This document shows positions 7,081 to 16,938 of a DNA stretch of 64,000 nt, piece after piece (position 1 is the stretch's first letter; each line of letters opens with the position of its first letter). The notes beneath the pieces are model-generated. The model worked only from the letters and a program-made list of their open reading frames with translations. It made no database searches and had not been told where the DNA came from. Source of the stretch: an uncultured Muribaculaceae bacterium (GTDB lineage: Bacteria > Bacteroidota > Bacteroidia > Bacteroidales > Muribaculaceae); the NCBI GenBank assembly GCA_910588035.1, contig CAJUPY010000003.1:1-64000 (forward strand). Direction: 5' to 3'. A program made the position numbers and the translations under genes.

Positions 7081-8334
7081 ATGAGTGAGATGTCAGAAGA
7101 CAATGTTGGAAAGCCGTCTGGTGCAGCGCATGGCGATGCTCCGTTTGACCGGAAAGATTATATATTTTTCATCATTTATATCGCCATTTTAGGGTCATTC
7201 AGTTCGCTTGTCAACGACATGTATCTGCCGACGGTTCCCGAGATGATGCGTCAGTTTCACACGACTCCATCGATGACACAGCTCGGCATATCGGCAACGA
7301 TGCTCGGTCTTGGCATCGGATCGGTCGTGTGGGGTTCGTTGAGTGACCGTTATGGACGCAAACATGTGTTGCTGGTGTCATTGGGCGTGTTTGTCGCGGG
7401 CACTCTCGTCTCGTTATTCTCTAACGACATACGATTTTTCATTGTCTGCCGTCTGTTTCAGGGCATAGGGGCCGGCGGATCGATGGTGTTGAGTTTTTCA
7501 ATTCCGGCCGACCGCTACAGTGGCCGACAGTTGGCAGTGATAATGTCGCTGGTAGGGGCATTGAACGGATTTGTCCCTGCTGCCTCGCCGTTGATAGGCG
7601 GATTCATGGCCGATGATTTCGGCTGGAAAGGGATTTTCATCGCGCTTCTGGTGATCGGTTTAGCCATGTGGCTGTGGACAACGGTTCGCCCCGAGAGTCT
7701 ACCTCCTTCGCGCAGATTGAAGTCGGCGGGCGTCAGGACTTATGTCCGGGCCTATCTCCGGCTTATGCACAACCGCCGGTTCATGACTTATGTTGTCACC
7801 AAATCGATTGCTATCGGGTTGTTGTTTTCATACATCTCGTCGGCTCCGTTCATTCTCCAGACCCACTATGGCATGACAGCGGCCGGGTTCGGCATTTTGT
7901 TCGGTTGCAATTCTCTTGCTCTGATTGCCGGATCGATGCTCATAGCCCGCCTCGCCGACATAAGACATGGTCTTCTTGCCGGTGGTGTGATCATGTGTGC
8001 CGGAGCTTTGGCCGAGGCTATAGTGTTGTGGCTTGACTGTGGCATCGTGGCCTATGAGATCGCAATGGTGCCGATGCTTTTCGGCTCGGGCATGGTTTTC
8101 TCAACGTCTAACACTCTCTCAATGGAGGAGGGCAGAAGCGATGCTGGCTCGGCATCGGCCATTCTCAACGTTGCCAAGTATATTTTTGCGGCGATCGTGA
8201 TTCCTTTGGTAGGGCTCGGCGACATCATGCACAGCACGGCTCTGGTGTTTGTTGCCGTGGCATTGCTCTCGGCAGTGTTTCTGATGTTGGTGAAAGTGAT
8301 GCCGAAAGCTGCGGAGAATTTGGGAAATAATTGA
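7081..8334 (+). CDS. MFS drug efflux transporter, Bcr/CflA family
   Basis: 417 residues with about 12 membrane segments and a hydrophilic N-terminus of roughly 28 residues. The region NDMYLPTVPEM, followed by a TM1-TM2 linker and SDRYGRKHVLL, is typical of Bcr/CflA (DHA1) proton-coupled drug exporters in the inner membrane. Substrates are likely small toxic compounds such as bicyclomycin or chloramphenicol in known members; the actual substrate is unknown. The next gene starts 58 bases downstream on the same strand. The protein is of usual length and looks intact. Confidence 0.85.
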   Translation: MSEMSEDNVGKPSGAAHGDAPFDRKDYIFFIIYIAILGSFSSLVNDMYLPTVPEMMRQFHTTPSMTQLGISATMLGLGIGSVVWGSLSDRYGRKHVLLVSLGVFVAGTLVSLFSNDIRFFIVCRLFQGIGAGGSMVLSFSIPADRYSGRQLAVIMSLVGALNGFVPAASPLIGGFMADDFGWKGIFIALLVIGLAMWLWTTVRPESLPPSRRLKSAGVRTYVRAYLRLMHNRRFMTYVVTKSIAIGLLFSYISSAPFILQTHYGMTAAGFGILFGCNSLALIAGSMLIARLADIRHGLLAGGVIMCAGALAEAIVLWLDCGIVAYEIAMVPMLFGSGMVFSTSNTLSMEEGRSDAGSASAILNVAKYIFAAIVIPLVGLGDIMHSTALVFVAVALLSAVFLMLVKVMPKAAENLGNN

Positions 8335-8392
8335 AAAGTGGCTATCTTCGCGGATATATAGTGTTGACGCATTTCATAACACCCTCTATAAG

Positions 8393-8968
8393 ATGAATAG
8401 TTCCACATTAGATATTTTCGACCGTCTCAGAGCCGGCGAGGCTCTTTATGGCTTGGCTGCCGATTGTCCCGAGGTCTCGGCTGCGCTCGGACGATGTGCC
8501 GATCTTTGTTTTGACTTGAACGGCATGCGACCTTCAGATTGTGAACGCCGGGAGTCTCTGTTGCGCGGATTGTTGGGCTCGACCGGTGAGCGGTTCACGA
8601 TCAACAGCCCGTTCAGGTGTGATTTCGGGTTCAACATTCACATCGGTGAGAATTTTGTGGGAAATTTCAATCTGACAATTCTTGATGAGGCAGAGGTTAA
8701 AATAGGCGACAATGTGATGATCGGTCCTAACTGCACGATAATAACCATAAATCACGACCTGCAGCCTGAGCCAAGGGCCAAAGGACTGATGCAAGCACTT
8801 CCGGTCACAATCGGCGACAATGTGTGGATAGCGTCTGATGTTGTCATTTTGCCCGGAGTGACAATCGGTAGCGACAGTGTGGTCGGTGCCGGCAGTGTTG
8901 TCACGCGCGATGTTCCGCCGGGGGCTGTCGTTGCGGGAAATCCGGCGAAAGTAATAAAGAAAATATGA
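8393..8968 (+). CDS. Sugar O-acetyltransferase, left-handed beta-helix type
   Basis: 191 residues. The N-terminal mac domain-like helical part is followed by hexapeptide repeats from about residue 85 onward (IGDNVMIGPN, IGDNVWIASD, IGSDSVVGAG). TINHDL contains the likely catalytic His, and the ending VVAGNPAKVIKKI is typical of maltose/galactoside acetyltransferases, which move acetyl from acetyl-CoA to a sugar hydroxyl. Trimeric cytosolic enzyme. It follows the efflux gene on the same strand and may share its transcript. The acceptor is not predictable. Confidence 0.88.
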   Translation: MNSSTLDIFDRLRAGEALYGLAADCPEVSAALGRCADLCFDLNGMRPSDCERRESLLRGLLGSTGERFTINSPFRCDFGFNIHIGENFVGNFNLTILDEAEVKIGDNVMIGPNCTIITINHDLQPEPRAKGLMQALPVTIGDNVWIASDVVILPGVTIGSDSVVGAGSVVTRDVPPGAVVAGNPAKVIKKI

Positions 8969-9150
8969 GAGTCGCCACGACTGATAATTCTCGCAGGATA
9001 TGTGACCTTAGGGTTAACACACACACTGTGTGACAGCCTCTTTGTCTCATGTCTTTCAGTAGGTTATGAAAAGAGGGTCTGCCATCTGTTTTGACAAACC
9101 CTCCTCTTGATATGGGGCTGATTTATTTGGGAATGATAGAGTTTGACAGG
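8969..9150. other. Convergent intergenic region
   Basis: The acetyltransferase gene and the GH106 gene end here from opposite sides. Several short inverted repeats are present: AGTCG/CGACT, CACACA/TGTGTG, and an imperfect AAGAGG/CCTCTT pair around 9071-9105. The last might serve as a terminator, but none has a clean U-tract. Confidence 0.35.
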
Positions 9151-11682
9151 CTATTTCCTGACGAGTTTGACCGTCGAGTTGAGGCCTGACGGCATTGTTT
9201 CCCAACTGTCATAGCCGGTTTTGCGGTAGTTGATGTCGACAAGGTTGATTTCCTTGAATTTGCGCCATTCAACACCTTGGCGGTCGAGAGCGGCGATGCG
9301 GTTGGCCGGAAGGTTTGTGACCTCGATCCGGAGATCGTTGTGTCCGGGTTTTATCAGACCGCTGCAATCAAGAGCAAACGGCACGGCCCATGCCGTGCCG
9401 GCATATTTTCCATTGACATATACCCGTGCGCTTTCCCTGACATCGCCCAACTCGATTGTCCATTGACCGTGGGTGTCGGCTGCCGGTATCTCAAATGATG
9501 TCTCATAGACACCGGTTCCCATAAGCTCATCGAGTTCTTTATCACCAAGAGAAGTCCAAGGCTGAAGCTTATTGAGATCAAAAGTGCGGGTGCCGGCCGC
9601 CGATGATTCAATGAACGACAGTTTCCAATTGTTGTCGGTCAAATCTAATTCAATTGGGTTGGCTGCCACATGTTTCTTGTCGACGAGAGATGTGCGCCGG
9701 TCATAAGTCCTGAGAATTCGTGACTCTCCCGATCGGAAATTCATCTTGATCTTGCCGTTGGAAAAATCGGCACGTTCGATAGCCCCTGTCATAGGGTCGA
9801 ACCACAGTGCGTCGGCATAATCTACGGTCAGAGGCACCTCGGCATTGATGTCGTCGGGTGTCAGGTTAGCCATGAAATAGATGTGGCCGTCACCGGTAGC
9901 GCGTCTGATCGCTCTCATTCCGAGCTTTGTTCTCATAGACTCGCTCCTGGCTGCATTGTTTATGGACACATGGTCGTCGGAGCTCAGAATGATCGCTCCC
10001 TTGGCTTTGAGAGAGTCGAGATGAGCCTGCAAAGGAGCGGATAGGGTTGCTCCGGCCGGAATTATGAGTGCTTTGTAGGGCGTTCCGGCTGCAGTGACAA
10101 GGCGGTCACTTTCGATGTCGGTAGACATGAGATATTTCTCGCTGATGTAGTCGCTGTCGAAGCCGAGACTGTCGATCTCCATCACGACTTTGATGAAATC
10201 GGGGGCGAGCCGTCCCATTTCGTGAATGCTGAACGACATCAGAAGTCCGTCGGCACCTTTCGTCTTGCGTTGTTTCCACATGTCGCGCACCGGCAGATAT
10301 ATGAGGAAATCGTTGTCGGGCTGTCCCTGCTGGAGAAAACTCTGACAGCGTGTGATGTAATTCATCAGAGCCGGGGCGTCGCGCCAGATTGAGTTTGTAG
10401 GACTCATGTCGACCGAGGCGTAGAATTTCCAGCCCGGCCACGGGTCGTCGGTTGGCGAGTAGGTGGTTCCGTGGAAGAACATGTGGTTCACCCCACAGGT
10501 GAACATCAGGTCGAGATCGGGCTTCATCTGCGACAGGGAGGTGCGGAAATGCTCCGTGAGCCAGGTGAATGTCTCGCTTGACGTCAATGGCTTGCCGGCT
10601 ATGTGGGCTGCCGATGAGGCATATTTCAGCATTGACACGTCGCTGTCGTTCTTTCGGGTGAACCCATGGTCTGTTCTCAGGCCTTTGATTCCGAAGTCTG
10701 ACAGTCCGAACCCTTCTATCTCAGGAATGTCGACGGCTGCATAGATGTCGATAAGGTTAGCCGGAGAACCGTGGGCCTGGTTTCTGATCTGCACGCCATG
10801 GCTGTGGGCGCGGCCGACCCATTGTTCGGTGAAATTTTCCAGAAGGAGTTCGCCCAATGTCTCGCGGTAATCGCTCAATACGGCATTGCCGTCATCGACA
10901 TATCCCAGAAGTTCGGGCAATTTATCTTGCAGACGGTATCCGCGCCGCTTCTCAAATTCGTCAAACAGGGTGGGTGTCCAGTTTGCTTTGAAAACCTCGT
11001 AGCTGTCGTTGAAGAAGTTGTGGGGATAGGGAGTTCCCGATTTCTCAAAAGCATTGTCGAACTTGTCGAGATAGCGGCTGACGGCGTCGCGGTCGAAATG
11101 GTCGATCACCAATCCCTCGCCACCCGGAGCGGCACGCTTCACAGCCTGACGTGTCGGAGCCATGTAGAGCCGGATAATTTCGTCGCGTCTGTCGTCGAGA
11201 GTGCGCCGCGATGATGCTATCGGCCTGGCATGACGACGTTCTTTCTCGGGAATAGTTGAGACCGGCTCCGCGCCGTGGTCAACAGTGTCGGTCAGCACAA
11301 CCAGCTTGCAGGCCGACCACTCTTCGGTCACCTCGGGACCACCGAACGGCCAGCCAGTGCCTTGATTCATGTCGACCAAAATTCCGTTTCGGGCGGCTTC
11401 ATTCTCGACATGACGGAGCATTCCGAGCCATTCGGGCGACAGGAAACTGATCTCGTTACGCTCATTGTTTTTGACCCCGTAGATAGGCGTTATCTCAACC
11501 GAACCGATTCCGACGCGGGCATATTCATCGAGATTACGGGTGATATTGGCCGAGTCTACGGCCGAGCCGAGCCACCACCAGCGTGTGCCGGGACGCGCCT
11601 CGGCGGTGACTTCGGGCCAGTTCTGGGCGAGACATGCCGTCGCACCCAGGGCAATCCATGCGGCTAAAAGAGTGCGTCTCAT
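9151..11682 (-). CDS. Exported glycoside hydrolase, GH106 (alpha-L-rhamnosidase)-like
   Basis: 843 residues with a cleavable signal peptide (TLLAAWIALGATACLAQ). The N-terminal part carries hallmarks of GH106: TRWWWLGSAVD, GSVEITPIYGV and MNQGTGWPFGG. A C-terminal galactose-binding-like beta-sandwich contains YVNGKYAGTAWAVPF. GH106 enzymes remove terminal alpha-L-rhamnose, for example from rhamnogalacturonan fragments. At 843 residues it is shorter than many family members, which exceed 1000. It is the last gene of the uronate operon, and its ATG overlaps the GH28 stop (ATGA). The product rhamnose would match the rhaM gene in the same cluster. Confidence 0.8.
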   Translation of the reverse strand: MRRTLLAAWIALGATACLAQNWPEVTAEARPGTRWWWLGSAVDSANITRNLDEYARVGIGSVEITPIYGVKNNERNEISFLSPEWLGMLRHVENEAARNGILVDMNQGTGWPFGGPEVTEEWSACKLVVLTDTVDHGAEPVSTIPEKERRHARPIASSRRTLDDRRDEIIRLYMAPTRQAVKRAAPGGEGLVIDHFDRDAVSRYLDKFDNAFEKSGTPYPHNFFNDSYEVFKANWTPTLFDEFEKRRGYRLQDKLPELLGYVDDGNAVLSDYRETLGELLLENFTEQWVGRAHSHGVQIRNQAHGSPANLIDIYAAVDIPEIEGFGLSDFGIKGLRTDHGFTRKNDSDVSMLKYASSAAHIAGKPLTSSETFTWLTEHFRTSLSQMKPDLDLMFTCGVNHMFFHGTTYSPTDDPWPGWKFYASVDMSPTNSIWRDAPALMNYITRCQSFLQQGQPDNDFLIYLPVRDMWKQRKTKGADGLLMSFSIHEMGRLAPDFIKVVMEIDSLGFDSDYISEKYLMSTDIESDRLVTAAGTPYKALIIPAGATLSAPLQAHLDSLKAKGAIILSSDDHVSINNAARSESMRTKLGMRAIRRATGDGHIYFMANLTPDDINAEVPLTVDYADALWFDPMTGAIERADFSNGKIKMNFRSGESRILRTYDRRTSLVDKKHVAANPIELDLTDNNWKLSFIESSAAGTRTFDLNKLQPWTSLGDKELDELMGTGVYETSFEIPAADTHGQWTIELGDVRESARVYVNGKYAGTAWAVPFALDCSGLIKPGHNDLRIEVTNLPANRIAALDRQGVEWRKFKEINLVDINYRKTGYDSWETMPSGLNSTVKLVRK

Positions 11683-12956
11683 TTCTTGGCGTCGAGTGTG
11701 AACGGTCTGCCATTGACCGTGATGTTCTCAAAAACGAAATTTGACGTGGTGTAATCGTTTGAAGGAGTGTTTTTGTAGAATTGGCCGGTGCATTCGACAT
11801 TGACGTTTCTGACCGTCAGGTTCTCTACACGCGATACCGGCATGTCGGGACGATCCTGTGGATTGTGGAACTGTCTCCACGCGCTGATCTCCACGCCATT
11901 TCTGACGCGCCCTTCGGCTCCGTCAATCATAACGTTGCGGTAGAGCTGGGGTGTGTCAGGACGCATTTTGAACAAGACTATGTGGTATGTGTCTTTGAAC
12001 TTGCAGTTTCTCAGAATGACGTTGTTGCAATCCCAGGCCTCGCTGCCGAATGTCACACCTGAATTGCATTTTCCGAAAGAGCAGTTCTGTACGATCACGC
12101 GCGAGTTGGAGCCGTTGTCTGGATTTTTCTCGACCCAGGTTCCCTTTCCACCTTTGAGACACACCGCGTCGTCGTTGACATTGACATAGCAGCCGTTGAC
12201 AAGAACGTCGTTGCACACGTCGAGGTCAATGGCATCGGTGCTCGGCCCTTTGGGGTATCCGTCGGTCGATGCATAAATGTAGCAACCGAGATATTTGACA
12301 CGGTTGCAACGGTAGAGGTGATTTGTCCAGAAACCTGAATTGACCAGACGCACATTGCTGACTGTGACATCGTTGCTGTTGCAGATATATACCAGTCTCG
12401 GACGAAGTGCCTCGAGGTTGGTGCATTTGGGATTCACTTTGCGGCGTAACCAGAACTCGTCCCAGAAACGGAATCCGTTTCCGTCGATGGTGCCGGGTCC
12501 GGAGATTGTGAATCCGTCGACCCCCTCGGCATTGACGAGAGCGGCGAAATAGTTGATCGATTGACCTTCGAGGCGTGTCTTGATGATTTTATAGTGTGTG
12601 ATTGCATCACTGCCTTTGAGACGTCCACCCTCGGCTATGTTCAGATGAGTGCCGGGTTTGAAAAACAGAGATCCGCTAAGGAATGTACCTTCGGGAACAA
12701 CGATCACGCCTCCACCTTCAGAGGCTGCCAGATCAATGACTTTCTGAATCGCCTCGGTCTGTATTTTCGTGGAGTCACCGGCTGTCACGCCATGATCGGT
12801 GATGATATATTTCTTGCCGAGTTTGTCGACATTGACCGGCGTAGTGTCGTTGAACCAGTCGGAAATCGGTGTCCCGTCGGGAAAAGTGGGATTTGCTGCC
12901 GTAACTGATGTGGCGGCGGTGAATAAAAGTGCTGCGAATATTTTTCTCATGGTCAT
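11679..12956 (-). CDS. Exported GH28 polygalacturonase-family enzyme
   Basis: 425 residues with a signal peptide ending near ATSVTAA, then a right-handed beta-helix with GH28 landmarks. STDAIDLD (D241) stands for the family NTD motif, and NDDAVCLK gives D262/D263. At the usual GHG position the sequence reads NSG followed by VTFGSE, so the family histidine is replaced. The RIK-like region reads FKMRPD. GH28 enzymes hydrolyse galacturonic-acid linkages in pectin or rhamnogalacturonan by inversion. This protein is probably an exo-acting relative. Both gene ends are ATGA overlaps with GH115 and GH106. Confidence 0.85.
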   Translation of the reverse strand: MTMRKIFAALLFTAATSVTAANPTFPDGTPISDWFNDTTPVNVDKLGKKYIITDHGVTAGDSTKIQTEAIQKVIDLAASEGGGVIVVPEGTFLSGSLFFKPGTHLNIAEGGRLKGSDAITHYKIIKTRLEGQSINYFAALVNAEGVDGFTISGPGTIDGNGFRFWDEFWLRRKVNPKCTNLEALRPRLVYICNSNDVTVSNVRLVNSGFWTNHLYRCNRVKYLGCYIYASTDGYPKGPSTDAIDLDVCNDVLVNGCYVNVNDDAVCLKGGKGTWVEKNPDNGSNSRVIVQNCSFGKCNSGVTFGSEAWDCNNVILRNCKFKDTYHIVLFKMRPDTPQLYRNVMIDGAEGRVRNGVEISAWRQFHNPQDRPDMPVSRVENLTVRNVNVECTGQFYKNTPSNDYTTSNFVFENITVNGRPFTLDAKK

Positions 12957-15448
12957 TTGTTTTTAATTGGAAACAGGTAAAATTTTCGTCCGGGTTTGAA
13001 GTCGACCATCCATTGGTCTACGATTATGTGAGGGTCAAGGGCCGTGATCGTGAATTGGTGTTCTCCTTCGGTGAGTCTGACAGGCAATTCGCGCAGGGCT
13101 TGGCCTCTCAGCACATTTTTCTTCCAGTTCTCAGATCTGAAAGGCTCTTTAAGAGTGAAAACCTCCGGAGTTCCGCCGTCGACACTGACACTGAATCTCA
13201 GATCACCGTTGTCGTTGGGCTGGGTCGGTATCAAAGCCAACCTCAGAACGGCATCTCCCTCTTTCTCAGCCGTGAAGCTGTAGGTCACTCTTCCGTCTCG
13301 TGGCAGCGTGACGGCCGACATGCTGTGGCCGAGCATGTCGACGGTCTTGACACCTTCCGATGCCGACTGAAAGTCGGAAGCATTACGTGCAATCGTTCCG
13401 TTGGTGTCGATTTCGTGATATGCCGCCGGTTTGTCTGATTTCAGTTTACTCTTGACCTCGGTGTCGGAGAGCAGAGATGGTATGGAAGGCATGTCATAGA
13501 CCGGAAGATTGCGTGGATTCATTGACATCAGTCCGCGCCATTTACCTCCTGAAATGTCGTTATTGTAGATTTCGGTGAGGTGTCTGAGTGTCAGATAAGC
13601 GTTCTGACACCGGGCTACCGCAGTCTGCATCTTGTCAGCATCAGTCGTGTTTTCGCGGGCGCGCTGTGCTTCGAGCAACTTCACGGCATTTGCTTCGGCC
13701 GCGAGAACAGGATAGACAATAGCGGCAAAATAGGCGTCGCGAAGCTCGGGCGTGATCATTGTCTCAACATCGTTTACCGTTTCGGCTACCTTTGCATAGT
13801 CGTCGAGATAACGGTCGAGTTCATTGCTGAACTCTTTTGAATTGAACTCGGTCGGAATAACCGGAGACAGTCCGCGGTTATAAAGACGTTTGTCGAGCTC
13901 GACCTGGGTCCAACCCATGAATTCGGGCCGACGCTGTGCGCAGAGCCTGTAGAATTCGCGCATTGCAGGATAGAGCTTGTTGCCGGCTTTGTCTCCGAAC
14001 TGGCGGCAAAGCCACCGGCGGTAGTGCTCACCGACATTTTTTTCATCGACAGACCCGATGTTCCACGCCAGGTCGAGAAACAACTCGAGGTCGTATCCCG
14101 CGACTTTCGGGTCATGGACATTGGCGATCCACATCTTGCGCACATTGTGGTCGTAGGCGGAGCGCATCTCGTTGTAGATCAATCCAGGTTGTGTCGTGGT
14201 GAGCCAAAGATAATCATGGGGGCGACCCCAGTAGCTCAAGTGGTAATAGACACCTCCGCCACCGCTGCGTTTCTGCTCTTCGGGTGTCGAAAGGCGGGTC
14301 ATGTAGCCGTAGTTGTCGTCACACCACATCAGGGTGACATAGTCCGGCACTTCCAGCCCCATTTCATATAACTGCAGAACCTCTTTGTAGGGCACGAAAA
14401 CCTGTGTCTGTTTCGACGGATCTCCGAGATATTTTCCGATAAGAATCTGTTGGTCGTTGATGACTTGCTGAAGTCCGTCAAATTTTTCCTGTTCGGTGCG
14501 GTAGCCTTCCATCGAGCTGTCGTGAATGCCGCGCATGCCGATCGTGAGCAGATTTCCTCCCTCTGAATTCTTGACTTCTGTCAGACGTTCAGACCAATAG
14601 TCGAGCACTTGGTCGCGGTTTGTGCGGTAGTTGAAACTGCCGCGTTTGGAGAGATCCCATTCGTCAATGTTGTTTCTCAAAATCGGTTCGCAGTGAGACG
14701 ATCCGACGGCGATTCCACAGCTGTCGGCAATCTCCTTGGCACCCGGCGTATTGAAGAACGAACGGGTGCCGGGGTGCATCGCCGGCCATATCATGTTGCC
14801 GCGCAGTCGCATCAGCAATTCAAACAGGCGGCGGTAGGTCTGAGGTCCGATGCCCGGGGTGTCCGACGGTTCGTATGTCTTCGTGCTCCACGGTCTGAGC
14901 GACCAGTCTTCGTCGTTGATGAAGACACCGCGATATTCGACCGACGCCCCCTGGGTAAGTGCGAAATCATCGTCAATGGCCAATGTCTCTTTACGCGACG
15001 GGGGCACATCTCCCCACCAGACCCAGGGAGACACACCGGCCATTCGCGACATCTCAAGCAGTCCGTACGCGCTGCCGCGACCGTTTGATCCTGTGATCAG
15101 AATCTGTCCGTCAACCGGTCGAATGTCGAATCCGTCGGTCAATGTGTCGAGGCTCTCGACCGGAACTCCTTCGCGTTTGAGCCTTTTGCGTTCTGAAGAA
15201 GATGTACGGTCGAGCTGAACGATGCGTATAGCCGCATTGCCAGGTTTGGCTGTCACCGCTTTAAGGCCGGTGACAGCTTCCATGTCGCCAGAAAACATGT
15301 CGAACGCGGTCGTGACGACCAGATCGGTTTTCTTTGGAATTGAAACACTGACAGGGTTCTTGCCGTCGAACCATGCTGTTTCTGCATAAATCGCCACCGA
15401 GACCAGCATGGCGGCCGTTGTGGTCAATGCTGTTCTGATGTTGATCAT
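12953..15448 (-). CDS. Exported GH115-like alpha-glucuronidase
   Basis: 831 residues with a signal peptide (residues 1 to about 22). An N-terminal domain precedes the catalytic barrel, which includes EYRGVFINDEDWSLRPW, GNMIWPAMHPG and GMRGIHDSSMEG, all familiar from GH115. A C-terminal beta-sandwich (about 700-831) is typical of the family. GH115 removes 4-O-methyl- or unmethylated alpha-glucuronic acid side groups from xylan or arabinogalactan. It sits in the uronate operon directly after uxaA, with ATGA overlaps on both sides, so its released uronate would feed the same pathway. Confidence 0.85.
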   Translation of the reverse strand: MINIRTALTTTAAMLVSVAIYAETAWFDGKNPVSVSIPKKTDLVVTTAFDMFSGDMEAVTGLKAVTAKPGNAAIRIVQLDRTSSSERKRLKREGVPVESLDTLTDGFDIRPVDGQILITGSNGRGSAYGLLEMSRMAGVSPWVWWGDVPPSRKETLAIDDDFALTQGASVEYRGVFINDEDWSLRPWSTKTYEPSDTPGIGPQTYRRLFELLMRLRGNMIWPAMHPGTRSFFNTPGAKEIADSCGIAVGSSHCEPILRNNIDEWDLSKRGSFNYRTNRDQVLDYWSERLTEVKNSEGGNLLTIGMRGIHDSSMEGYRTEQEKFDGLQQVINDQQILIGKYLGDPSKQTQVFVPYKEVLQLYEMGLEVPDYVTLMWCDDNYGYMTRLSTPEEQKRSGGGGVYYHLSYWGRPHDYLWLTTTQPGLIYNEMRSAYDHNVRKMWIANVHDPKVAGYDLELFLDLAWNIGSVDEKNVGEHYRRWLCRQFGDKAGNKLYPAMREFYRLCAQRRPEFMGWTQVELDKRLYNRGLSPVIPTEFNSKEFSNELDRYLDDYAKVAETVNDVETMITPELRDAYFAAIVYPVLAAEANAVKLLEAQRARENTTDADKMQTAVARCQNAYLTLRHLTEIYNNDISGGKWRGLMSMNPRNLPVYDMPSIPSLLSDTEVKSKLKSDKPAAYHEIDTNGTIARNASDFQSASEGVKTVDMLGHSMSAVTLPRDGRVTYSFTAEKEGDAVLRLALIPTQPNDNGDLRFSVSVDGGTPEVFTLKEPFRSENWKKNVLRGQALRELPVRLTEGEHQFTITALDPHIIVDQWMVDFKPGRKFYLFPIKNK

Positions 15449-16938
15449 AGAGTTACTCCGGTTTTGAAGATTGCAATTTCCTTGGCCCCGATTTTCTCAT
15501 TGTGGGTCAACTCTCCGTCGGCAACAGAGATGATTTTCTCAATAAGGCGGGTGAGCGCATGTTGAAATGATTCATTTTCGACAGTAGATCCGGCATTGAA
15601 GTCGATCCAGTTGTTTTTCTTGGCCGACAGGGCGGAGTTTGTCGATATTTTTACAGTTGGCACCGCAGTGCCGAACGGTGTTCCCCGTCCGGTAGTGAAC
15701 AGCACCATCTGGCACCCGGACAGAGCGAGTGCAGTCGAGGCGACAAGATCGTTTCCGGGAGCCGTCAGCAGGTTGAGGCCGTTTTTCTTAAGACCGCAGG
15801 CATAGTCGAGTACGTCGACAACAGGCATCGAGCCGCCTTTCTGGACACAACCGAGCGATTTTTCCTCAAGAGTGGTGATTCCGCCGGCCTTATTTCCTGG
15901 AGACGGGTTCTCGTAGATAGGTTGGCCGTATGATCTGAAGTATCCTTTGAAATCGTTGATCAGATCGACAGTGCGTTCAAATACGCCGGAATCGGTCGCG
16001 CGGTTCATCAAGATTGTCTCTGCACCGAACATTTCCGGCACCTCTGTCAACACCGTCGTACCTCCATGGGATATAAGCCAGTCGGAGAACAGGCCTACCA
16101 ACGGATTGGCAGTGATGCCCGACATGCCGTCGGAACCTCCACATTTCAGCCCGACGCGCAGTTTCGAGACCGGCAGCGGCTGTCGGCAGTCGGTTTTCAT
16201 TAGGGCAATCAGCTCGCGGCATAGTTCGACACCCGATTCTATCTCGTCTTCAACATCTTGCGCAATCAGAAATCTGACACGTGATTCGTCAAATTGACCC
16301 ATTTGTTCCCTGAGTGCCGCCATCTGGTTGTTTTCGCACCCGAGACCAAGAACGAGCACTCCACCTGCATTTGGATGGCGCGCAAGGGCAGCCAGGGCGG
16401 CCCGTGTGTTCTGGTGGTCCGCTCCAAGTTGAGAGCAACCGTAGTTGTGGGTAAATGCGCGGATGTCATCAATCCCTTCGGTGTTACACTCAGCCTTGAG
16501 ACGCGTTGCAATCGCGTTTGCCTGTCCGTTGACACAGCCCACGGTAGGAATTATCCACAGTTCGTTGCGGATGCCCATAGCACCGTCGTAACGCAGATAG
16601 CCGTTGACAGTCGGGTGGTCGTCTACTGCAGGAACTGTGGCTCCGGTCGGATTGTAGGTGTATTGAAGGTCATCGCTCAATCCTGTGGCGAGATTGTGTG
16701 AGTGTATCCATTGTCCGGGTGAGATATCGGTTGTCGCGATGCCGATCGGATATCCATATTTGATTACTTTCTCTCCCTTGGCGATCGGACACAGTGCGAA
16801 CTTGTGTCCCCGAACGATATCTTCGGCAAGCGTGACCGGACGGTTGTTGTCAAATTCGGCAATCTCGCCGGCCTTGACGCCGTCGGCAAGGGCGACTGCG
16901 ACATTGTCGGCGGCGTTTATCTTGATGAAACGTTTCAT
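15445..16938 (-). CDS. uxaA: Altronate dehydratase
   Basis: 497 residues, the full length of UxaA. It has the N-terminal SAF-like domain (HKFALCPIAKGEKVIKYG, IHSHNLATGL) and the catalytic iron-dependent part with NYGCSQLGADH, LGLGCENNQM and LKCGGSDGMSG. It converts D-altronate to 2-keto-3-deoxy-D-gluconate in the galacturonate branch of hexuronate breakdown, in the cytosol. It lies between uxaB and GH115, with four-base ATGA overlaps at both ends. Confidence 0.95.
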   Translation of the reverse strand: MKRFIKINAADNVAVALADGVKAGEIAEFDNNRPVTLAEDIVRGHKFALCPIAKGEKVIKYGYPIGIATTDISPGQWIHSHNLATGLSDDLQYTYNPTGATVPAVDDHPTVNGYLRYDGAMGIRNELWIIPTVGCVNGQANAIATRLKAECNTEGIDDIRAFTHNYGCSQLGADHQNTRAALAALARHPNAGGVLVLGLGCENNQMAALREQMGQFDESRVRFLIAQDVEDEIESGVELCRELIALMKTDCRQPLPVSKLRVGLKCGGSDGMSGITANPLVGLFSDWLISHGGTTVLTEVPEMFGAETILMNRATDSGVFERTVDLINDFKGYFRSYGQPIYENPSPGNKAGGITTLEEKSLGCVQKGGSMPVVDVLDYACGLKKNGLNLLTAPGNDLVASTALALSGCQMVLFTTGRGTPFGTAVPTVKISTNSALSAKKNNWIDFNAGSTVENESFQHALTRLIEKIISVADGELTHNEKIGAKEIAIFKTGVTL

